Part shown: piece by piece, positions 1 to 6,032 of the stretch | Position numbering within the stretch: the stretch's first letter is position 1 | Layout: each line of letters opens with the position of its first letter | The notes under the pieces: model-generated | Databases searched by the model: none | What the model saw: only the letters and a program-made list of their open reading frames with translations | What the model was told of the DNA's origin: nothing | From: UBA5499 sp002426275 | GTDB lineage: Bacteria > Bacillota > DTU084 | NCBI GenBank assembly: GCA_937888735.1 | Contig: CALASN010000187.1 | Span: 1-21,801, forward strand | Direction: 5' to 3' | DNA length: 21,801 bases | Made by a program: the position numbers and the translations under genes

Positions 1-21
1 CAAGCTTAAGGAGGGTCAATA

Positions 22-735
22 ATGAAGCGATTTGCCGGTCTATTTCTAACTTGCCTGATCCTAATGTCTATGACATTAACAGGATGTTGTACAGTGAGCA
101 ACACCCCAAATAGCCCAAGTATTGCTCCGACAAAATCAGCAGATGATACTAATAATAAAGTAGCAACGATAACGGATGCTCCTTCTGATAAAGTAATCAA
201 TGTTTTTAGTGCGACAGATGAAGTACCTAATATTATTATGAAGTATAAAGAACTTCATCCTGACTTACCTTATGAAATCAAGATGTTCACTTTTGCTACA
301 ATAGATGGTGATTTTCATGCTATTCTTGATGAGTTTCTTGCAAAAGGTGGTGTGGATACACCTGATATTTACTGTATTGAAAGTTCTAAAGTGATTAAAT
401 ACTCTCAAGGCAATGCAGCTAAGTATGCAGCACCTTATAAGGATCTAGGAATCGACGTTGGCGTTGGGGACGCAGGCTTCGGCTTTTGGCGCAAATTATC
501 TGGCCAGACGCAGCTTCAACTGACCCATGAATTATACCCGAAAGAGGGGAATTTAGCAGACGTCGCTTATCAAGATCAAACCACCAGAGATCGCTTGCGG
601 ATTTGGCACACCATGGACAAGATCAACATTAACGGCGATTTTCGTTTCGACCGTTATCAGGGTCTTGCTGTTTCTTACGGTTTGCTCAAAGGCAGAGTTG
701 AACTGACTACGCCACTGGCTGGCAGCAGATGCTAG
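22..735 (+). CDS. Chimeric ORF: solute-binding lipoprotein N-terminus fused to unrelated tail
   Basis: The first ~146 residues read as the N-terminus of a family 1-type extracellular solute-binding lipoprotein of an ABC sugar importer. There is a positively charged start, a hydrophobic stretch and a lipobox LTGC with the lipidated Cys at residue 22, then a Ser/Thr/Asn-rich linker. After that comes the first lobe, including VFSATDEVPNIIMKYKELHP and the segment ending AAPYKDLGIDV. In this family the text normally continues into a full ~400-residue two-lobe fold. Here it switches after residue 146 to ~90 residues that I do not recognise, and base composition jumps from about 36% to about 50% GC at the same place. 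The start is supported by AGGAGGG at 9-15. As it stands it cannot be a working binding protein. It is either an assembly chimera or a true recombination product; the N-terminal identification is firm, the fusion is not. Confidence 0.6.
   Translation: MKRFAGLFLTCLILMSMTLTGCCTVSNTPNSPSIAPTKSADDTNNKVATITDAPSDKVINVFSATDEVPNIIMKYKELHPDLPYEIKMFTFATIDGDFHAILDEFLAKGGVDTPDIYCIESSKVIKYSQGNAAKYAAPYKDLGIDVGVGDAGFGFWRKLSGQTQLQLTHELYPKEGNLADVAYQDQTTRDRLRIWHTMDKININGDFRFDRYQGLAVSYGLLKGRVELTTPLAGSRC
455..465. other. Composition and homology breakpoint (5' junction)
   Basis: Solute-binding protein similarity stops after the GIDV segment (codons 451-459). Hand-counted GC is 164/450 over 1-450 and 138/275 over 461-735. 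The reading frame happens to stay open across the join. The exact base cannot be fixed by eye. Confidence 0.6.
460..735 (+). other. Unrecognised C-terminal coding segment, same composition as the operon
   Basis: These ~91 codons lie in frame with the lipoprotein fragment upstream but have the ~50% GC of the downstream operon. They are probably the 3' end of a different gene from the same genome as the glycan locus. The translation has a run rich in Arg/Asp/Tyr and alternating polar-hydrophobic stretches (for example RIWHTMDKININGDFRFDRY), which could be beta strands. It ends LTTPLAGSRC at a TAG, without the terminal aromatic residue typical of outer-membrane barrels. I do not recognise a family. 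Confidence 0.4.
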
Positions 736-800
736 AGCCTAGTTGGTCCACGAGATTATTTGTGAAAAATAGCTTTAGCTTTTAGAAGGGGGCGCTGAGA

Positions 801-2534
801 ATGGGGAAAAAATGGTTTTGCCTTACCACCTTCATATTAATGATCGTGATCGGCCTCCAAGGTTTCGCCCAAGACCTGGAAGCAGATCAAATTAAGGCAA
901 TAATTGAAGACTTTCGTAGTGAATTGCCCAGCATAGCAGCCAAGCTGGGAGATCTCTCAGGCAGGCAGGCCACATTGCTTAACAGAATTAACAGGTTCAC
1001 TGTGGGCAGCAATTTGCGGATGGTAATTAAAGATATTCAGGCTACAGGCCCAGGGGTACAGCTTGAAGACGGTGCTTTCGTCAGCGGCAAAAATTACGAT
1101 GGATTCAGCATTAGTTTTGATCCAATTGAAAGTGGGGATCAAAGCCGCGGCACCAAAGCCTATTTGGATGGGAGGATGCGCTTTGATCTGCGGCCTCATA
1201 ATCAGATGTTGATTTCAGTGAACCTGAATGTGGGCAGCATTTGGGGCGGTAGCAGAAAGTATGGCCTGGAAAACGTCCAGATCATTACAAACTATCATGG
1301 GGTGCGCACAACCTTTGGTACTTTTGCTGCGAAATTAACGCCTTTCACCTTGTATTATCCATTGCAGACTTCACCTTTTGAGGCGAAAGTCTTTCAAGAC
1401 GAAAGGCAATTCGTCCTCACTGAAGAACAACTGAATCATCAGCGGAAACTCACAGGAGCTCTCTTTGAGACGGAAAAAGGCGAATTGAGTCTGAAGGCAG
1501 TTGCAGCCCGAGTAGCGCCTACCACCAAACAAAGGTATCTTTTAGGAATTCAGGGCACAGATTACCTTAGCGCTGATACAACTATCGGCTTTTCTTACCT
1601 TAAACTTTTTGACGCCTATAGTTTTGCTGCTGCAAGCGGCCAGGCTGAAGATAATTCTATAGCTGGAATCAACTTTGCCAAGCGACTAGGCAGCTTGGCA
1701 GAAATTTCAGGTGAGTTTGTGCAGAGCGCTTATGATGATAATGCGCTAAATTACGATCCAGCAAGCCGTGTGCCTGCACTGCGGGATTATGCTTCCAAAT
1801 ATGAGCTGAAAACCCAGTTAGGAGGCGTAGAGCTCGCAGCAGGCTACGTTAAGACTGGCCCCTATTTCCGGGCTATACCTGTGCAGGCCCAAGATTACAC
1901 CTTGCAAGATCCCACATTGGCAAGTAGCCAGTGGAGAATAGCACCATTCGGGCCCGCTACTGCCAATCGCCAGGGTTGGCAAGGCGAGGCAACTGTTAAC
2001 TTGCTCTCTGTGGCTAAGCTCTCATTGAGCGGCAAGCGCGCCTCTCAGTTACTACCTACAGATAAAGAAGAGGTGGTGACTACTAGCCACCAGCAGCTGG
2101 CACAGTTTCAGGAGCAAGGTCTGGGCTTAACTTTAAGCCTGGGTAGTCTTTTGCAAAACATCGTTCCCTGGGATCTGGGTTCAGTGAAGAATTTAGATTT
2201 CACCTGTTCCTTCCGAGAAGAGAAAGCTGTGCGGGAGGATGATCCTGCAACTGGCACAGATGAGACAATTACCCAGTCAAGTTTTGGCTCCGATTGGGGC
2301 CTGGTTTGGAATCCCCTTCTGCGCTGGGAAGTATCTTTTGGTCATAAAACTGTGGAATCTACAGGCAGCGCAAAGGAAGCCTGGGGTGTTTACGCTCTCA
2401 ATATTGGCTATAGCTTAGACGAGAACAGCCGTCTGGTTTTGCGACAGAAACTGATTGATTATACAAATGGAACAACTGCCAGTGCAGATTTCTTTGCCAG
2501 ACCAACTTTAATAGAATTACAGACGAATTTTTAG
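801..2534 (+). CDS. Probable outer-membrane beta-barrel protein (OmpM/SLH-porin-like, without SLH domain)
   Basis: The 577-residue product starts with a clear Sec signal peptide (MGKKWFCLTTFILMIVIGLQGFAQ, cleavage near residue 24). Residues ~28-65 form a short amphipathic, coiled-coil-like helix (IKAIIEDFRSELPSIAAKLG and on). It resembles the stretch that follows the SLH domain in OmpM-type and cyanobacterial SLH porins, although no SLH domain precedes it here. The rest alternates hydrophobic and polar residues with many aromatic and Gly-rich turns, as in transmembrane strands, and the protein ends IELQTNF. A terminal Phe is the classical outer-membrane assembly signal. The likely role is a channel or surface structural protein for glycan products. 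AAGGGGG at 786-792 precedes the ATG, and the next gene follows after 15 bases. The barrel call is from pattern, not from a recognised sequence family. Confidence 0.62.
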   Translation: MGKKWFCLTTFILMIVIGLQGFAQDLEADQIKAIIEDFRSELPSIAAKLGDLSGRQATLLNRINRFTVGSNLRMVIKDIQATGPGVQLEDGAFVSGKNYDGFSISFDPIESGDQSRGTKAYLDGRMRFDLRPHNQMLISVNLNVGSIWGGSRKYGLENVQIITNYHGVRTTFGTFAAKLTPFTLYYPLQTSPFEAKVFQDERQFVLTEEQLNHQRKLTGALFETEKGELSLKAVAARVAPTTKQRYLLGIQGTDYLSADTTIGFSYLKLFDAYSFAAASGQAEDNSIAGINFAKRLGSLAEISGEFVQSAYDDNALNYDPASRVPALRDYASKYELKTQLGGVELAAGYVKTGPYFRAIPVQAQDYTLQDPTLASSQWRIAPFGPATANRQGWQGEATVNLLSVAKLSLSGKRASQLLPTDKEEVVTTSHQQLAQFQEQGLGLTLSLGSLLQNIVPWDLGSVKNLDFTCSFREEKAVREDDPATGTDETITQSSFGSDWGLVWNPLLRWEVSFGHKTVESTGSAKEAWGVYALNIGYSLDENSRLVLRQKLIDYTNGTTASADFFARPTLIELQTNF

Positions 2535-2549
2535 AAAGGTGGGGTTGGG

Positions 2550-3662
2550 ATGCGTGCGCGCTTGGTTTTGCTAAGTTTATTTAGCTTGCTTCTGCTTGGC
2601 CTCACCCCCGCTTGGGCTTTGGTGATTAATGATTTTGAAGAGCCACAGGAACTTGCCCAGTGGAGCTGCACATCCAGTGGCACCAGCTCGCTAAACGCAC
2701 AGCGAAGCCCCTTGGCAGCTTTCCAGGGGGATTGGGGAGTGCGACTAAACTTGCAGGTTGGCGATAGCGGTCACTTGACTTGGGAACGCCAATTTCCCAT
2801 CATGGAAGACCTCAGTGGAGCCAAATTAGTGATTAAACTAAAACCTGTAGGGAGATTGCCGGCAGGCCTTGCCATTACTGTGAAAACTGGCTATGGTGAC
2901 TTCAGTTTTGGTCCGGTGCGACTGGCGAGCGATAAGTGGCAGGCTGTGAAGCTCGATCTGAAGCAACTAGGTTTGGCAGCTGAGGTAGTCTCTAGCATAA
3001 GTCTGCGTTATGTAGGCTCAGAGGAAGGTCAGTATACTTTGTTTGTAGATGACATCCAGGCCTTTTTCACTGGCGCTAGCAAAACGGCAGGTTTTCAGGA
3101 GACCTTGATCGATGATTTGGAAAACTTTCGCTGGAAGTTAGATAGCAGAAAGCAAGGAGAGATTGGCGCTAGCCGCGTGCTTGCCGCCCAAGGGGCAACC
3201 GGGCAGTGCCTGCAGGTAGATTACCAGCTCTTGGGACCAGCCAATGACTGGACTATGGCCTCATTGAGCGGCAGGTGGGATTTCTCTTCCGCCCAGGAAT
3301 TTTCCTTTAGCATGAAAGGCGATGGCAGTGATATCTACTTCTTCATCTGGTTTATCGATGCTGCAGGGCATCTAGCCATTTACGGCCCGCACGGCTCAAA
3401 TAAGAATTTCCGGGCAAGCAATACTGACTGGAAACGTTTTTCGCTGAACTTAGAGAAAGACCAACCAGCGAGCGATAACGGCGTCCAGTGGGATAAGGTA
3501 ACGTTGATTGGTTTCATGATCAACGATACAGGGGCTTCTAGCGTGGAGGCAAGAGGAACACTTTATTTTGATAATTTGAAGCTGGGTACGGATCCCAGGG
3601 CTTTAAAAATGAAAGCAGCGTTGCAACAGATTTTATTACCCGTAGAACATGAGCAGCTGTAG
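2550..3662 (+). CDS. Secreted protein with two jelly-roll (CBM11/CIA30-like) carbohydrate-binding modules
   Basis: The 370-residue product has a signal peptide (MRARLVLLSLFSLLLLGLTPAWA, cleavage near 23). Two galactose-binding-like jelly-rolls follow. Module 1 is ~26-178, opening with INDFEEPQELAQW and closing with LFVDDIQAFF. Module 2 is ~186-346, opening with LIDDLENFRWK, containing FSFSMKGDGSDIYFFIWFID, and closing with LYFDNLKLG. The pattern 'DDFE...KGDGS...FxD...LYxDxxxL' is that of CBM11/CIA30-like domains. No catalytic domain is visible, so a glycan-binding role at the surface or outside the cell is likely. Module 2 is related to modules in the proteins at 14762 and 18700. The start follows AAGGTGG at ~2536-2542, and the stop is 16 bases before the next start. 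The fold is likely; the ligand is unknown. Confidence 0.68.
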   Translation: MRARLVLLSLFSLLLLGLTPAWALVINDFEEPQELAQWSCTSSGTSSLNAQRSPLAAFQGDWGVRLNLQVGDSGHLTWERQFPIMEDLSGAKLVIKLKPVGRLPAGLAITVKTGYGDFSFGPVRLASDKWQAVKLDLKQLGLAAEVVSSISLRYVGSEEGQYTLFVDDIQAFFTGASKTAGFQETLIDDLENFRWKLDSRKQGEIGASRVLAAQGATGQCLQVDYQLLGPANDWTMASLSGRWDFSSAQEFSFSMKGDGSDIYFFIWFIDAAGHLAIYGPHGSNKNFRASNTDWKRFSLNLEKDQPASDNGVQWDKVTLIGFMINDTGASSVEARGTLYFDNLKLGTDPRALKMKAALQQILLPVEHEQL

Positions 3663-3670
3663 GGAGGTGG
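3662..3670 (+). promoter_or_regulatory. Ribosome binding site fixing the next start at 3679
   Basis: GGGAGGTGG lies about 8-11 bases before ATG 3679. An upstream in-frame ATG at 3649 has no Shine-Dalgarno site, overlaps the previous gene, and would put ten polar residues before the signal peptide. I therefore take 3679 as the start. Confidence 0.75.
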
Positions 3671-3678
3671 AAAGAAAG

Positions 3679-5961
3679 ATGAAGAAAAAGTGGTGGTTGT
3701 TCTGGGCGCTCCTCCTCGCCTTCGCGAACATAGCAGCTGCTGATTCCTGGTATGTTGCGTCAGATGGCAGTAATGCGCGCTATCGGGTTCCTGTAACTGT
3801 AACTTTAGAGGGCAGCGCCCTTGAGGCTGATTTTCCAGTAGAACAGTATCTGGACTTTGCTGCGCTCGTGGATCTTGGCGCAGAACAATTGGATCCAAAC
3901 TCCATCATCGTCGTGGATCAAGCTACGGGTATCCAAGCCCCTAGCCTCTTTTTGGCAGACGCGCCAGGAAGTTCCGCAGGGAAAGTCATGTGGCAAGCGG
4001 TGGGATCTTTGAGCGATGCTCGGCCGCGGGTGTTTTACGTTTATTTTGACACTACAGCGCAAGAAGCTGCTCCGCCTAAGGAACTAGCATCTAATTACGG
4101 GATTTTCCTGGAAGCAGAAGCAGCAGACAAAAGACACGTTTCTTATGCAATTGGCGACGCTCCCCAAACCAGCGGTGGCAAAACCTTGTTTGCCGGCCCC
4201 GGAGGCAACACAAGCTTGGACTTTTTCTGGGAATACAGCGCCGTTGAGATTCCCTTAACTGGCACGTACAATATCTATGCCCGGGTTGGTGGCAATAAAA
4301 ACAAGCATAAGTTTGGACTGTCCATCGACGGCGTAGCCTCAGGCAACGTGGAGTATCAAGGACAGGGAGGCTGGCAGTGGGTTTGTCAACCTAATAAAAA
4401 CATCACTGCCGGTAAGCACAAGTTCGCATTTAGTCTCACAGATGCAACTGATGTCTCCTTGAAAGCCGATCTAGTGGTTATTACCAATTATGACTTTAGT
4501 CCCCAGACAGGCTTCATTAATACTGCAGTAGGTAACATGGAGATGGGGACGCAGTTTTTGCCTATCTCCCAGTGGCTCACCACCGGTACCTTCCCTGGAA
4601 TAGATTTCGCAGAGGAGCCTTTGGACCCAGAGGAGATCTGGCCTGTGGAAAATGGCGTTTCCAATGGCGTCCGGTGGGGATCGCTCGTTGGCAATCCGGA
4701 CGGTTCCGTGACGATCCCCGGGGAGGCGGGCTTGGGCTATGCTCATGTTTACCTGCATTCCGCTAAAACACGGCAGCTGCAACTGGAAGTGAGCAGCACC
4801 TCTAGTTGCGCAATCTATCTGAACGGAGTCGGCGTTTATAGTTCTACAGGTCCTGGAGTTGAGGCAGTAAGCGTACAACTAAACCAGGGCTGGAACAGGC
4901 TGCTGGTGAAAAACCATCAGCAGCCAGGAGGAAAAGTGGCACTGAATGTTGTCACAGCTGAAGGCAAATTGCCGCGGGATGTGTACCTGAGTCTCAATGA
5001 TCCTTTGCATTTGCATGTTGTGAATCTGGAAACTTCGTCCACAGGCTTTGCACCTGGTGGCTGGTATCCGGAATATGTGTTGCAATTTGCAGTCACCCGC
5101 CAAGCGCTGATTTCGGCCCAGGTCTTTTCAACTGACCTGCAGGTGAAGGAACTTTGTCTCAATCGGCTGGTGCCAGCGGGCAAAGTTTCCTTGCGCTGGG
5201 ATGGCACAGATGCTTCCGGCAAGACTGTAGCCAATGGGGATTATATAGTGATAATTACAGCTACGGATTTTGTCAATAGTGCTGATGTAGAAGTAGTGGA
5301 GGTGCCGGTACAGGTTTTAATAAAATCTATGCCCTCCCTTAGGACGAAAATGCCGGTTGCTGAAGCTGTCCTTGTGGAAACCACACCGCTTTTTTCCTGG
5401 GAGCAGCTGGCTGAGGCAAAGAGCTACATTTTGCAATACAGCCAGGATCCCAAGTTCGTAACTGGCGTCGGGCAAGAGGCTTTGACAGGTACAGAGTACC
5501 AGTTAACCTCTCAGTTGAGTCCTGGAACATGGTATTGGCGTGTGATCGGAATTGATGAGTATGGTAATGCAGGTTATAGCCCTATTCAAACCTTCACACT
5601 CTCCAGCCTGGAGAGTGCCACAGGCAATCAACCTTTCGGCGTCTTTCAGCTCCGGGTAGGGCCCAATCCCTTCACTCCTAACGGAGATGGCACACGCGAT
5701 CAGGCTGTGATCTCCTTTGTGTTTGCCACAGATGGCGGCTCCCAGCTTACAGCTCAGATTTACAACCTGAGCGGGCACTTGGTGCGTACTTTGGTCCAAG
5801 AACAGCTTCCTGAGAGCGGAGAGCAAAGGCTCTTTTGGGACGGAAGAGATCAAAAAGGTAATCTGGCACCCAGCGGTTTATATTTTGTCTGGGTGAGAGC
5901 AGCCGACCAATTGGGAGAAAACAAAACCACCCTCAAGGCACCGGTTGTTTTGGTTCGTTAA
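3679..5961 (+). CDS. Secreted multidomain carbohydrate-binding protein with FlgD-type C-terminal Ig domain
   Basis: The 760-residue product begins with the signal peptide MKKKWWLFWALLLAFANIAAA. Modules in order: a DUF2341-like beta domain (~27-130, ending VFYVYFDT); a CBM6/35-like jelly-roll (~140-270, opening FLEAEAADKRHV); a ligand-binding-like beta-sandwich (~298-425) with the common signature YAHVYLHSA...YLNGVGVY...GWNRLLVKN; a FlgD-like Ig repeat (~470-548, LRWDGTDASGKTVANGDY); a fibronectin-III-like domain (~555-645, GTWYWRVIGIDEYGNAGYSP); and a C-terminal FlgD-type Ig (~658-760, VGPNPFTPNGDGTRD...LFWDGRDQKGNLAPSGLY). No GH catalytic pair is seen, so it probably acts as an adhesin or scaffold on the polymer. 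The last domain resembles that ending the protein at 14762-18682. A hairpin follows 11 bases after the stop. Module calls are by signature only. Confidence 0.7.
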   Translation: MKKKWWLFWALLLAFANIAAADSWYVASDGSNARYRVPVTVTLEGSALEADFPVEQYLDFAALVDLGAEQLDPNSIIVVDQATGIQAPSLFLADAPGSSAGKVMWQAVGSLSDARPRVFYVYFDTTAQEAAPPKELASNYGIFLEAEAADKRHVSYAIGDAPQTSGGKTLFAGPGGNTSLDFFWEYSAVEIPLTGTYNIYARVGGNKNKHKFGLSIDGVASGNVEYQGQGGWQWVCQPNKNITAGKHKFAFSLTDATDVSLKADLVVITNYDFSPQTGFINTAVGNMEMGTQFLPISQWLTTGTFPGIDFAEEPLDPEEIWPVENGVSNGVRWGSLVGNPDGSVTIPGEAGLGYAHVYLHSAKTRQLQLEVSSTSSCAIYLNGVGVYSSTGPGVEAVSVQLNQGWNRLLVKNHQQPGGKVALNVVTAEGKLPRDVYLSLNDPLHLHVVNLETSSTGFAPGGWYPEYVLQFAVTRQALISAQVFSTDLQVKELCLNRLVPAGKVSLRWDGTDASGKTVANGDYIVIITATDFVNSADVEVVEVPVQVLIKSMPSLRTKMPVAEAVLVETTPLFSWEQLAEAKSYILQYSQDPKFVTGVGQEALTGTEYQLTSQLSPGTWYWRVIGIDEYGNAGYSPIQTFTLSSLESATGNQPFGVFQLRVGPNPFTPNGDGTRDQAVISFVFATDGGSQLTAQIYNLSGHLVRTLVQEQLPESGEQRLFWDGRDQKGNLAPSGLYFVWVRAADQLGENKTTLKAPVVLVR

Positions 5962-5972
5962 AGCAACATCAA

Positions 5973-5998
5973 GAGGTTCAACCGTAGGGTTGAACCTC
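5973..5998 (+). terminator. Perfect 11-bp intergenic hairpin with GTAG loop
   Basis: GAGGTTCAACC (5973-5983) pairs fully with GGTTGAACCTC (5988-5998) around a four-base GTAG loop. It lies 11 bases after the TAA at 5959-5961 and 34 bases before the next ATG. No run of T follows, so it is not a standard intrinsic terminator. It may be a weak terminator, an mRNA 3'-end stabiliser that uncouples the binding-protein and enzyme transcripts, or a protein-binding palindrome. Confidence 0.55.
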
Positions 5999-6032
5999 AC
6001 TGTGCAAATAACAGCTTGAAGGGGGGCTTTTA

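Noticed and set aside
1..10. HindIII-type site AAGCTT at the very start, suggesting a cloned insert edge
   Set aside because: A single six-base site is expected by chance and the coding sequence continues normally; nothing resembling vector was seen.
736..800. Possible promoter or terminator in the 65-base gap before the barrel gene
   Set aside because: It is AT-rich with the near-palindrome AGCTTTAGCT, but the loop would be only two bases and no convincing -35/-10 pair with normal spacing is visible.
801..5961. SusC/SusD-type polysaccharide utilisation pair
   Set aside because: There is no TonB box, plug domain or SusD-like helical lipoprotein; the barrel protein is too short for SusC and the next proteins are beta-rich and not lipoproteins.
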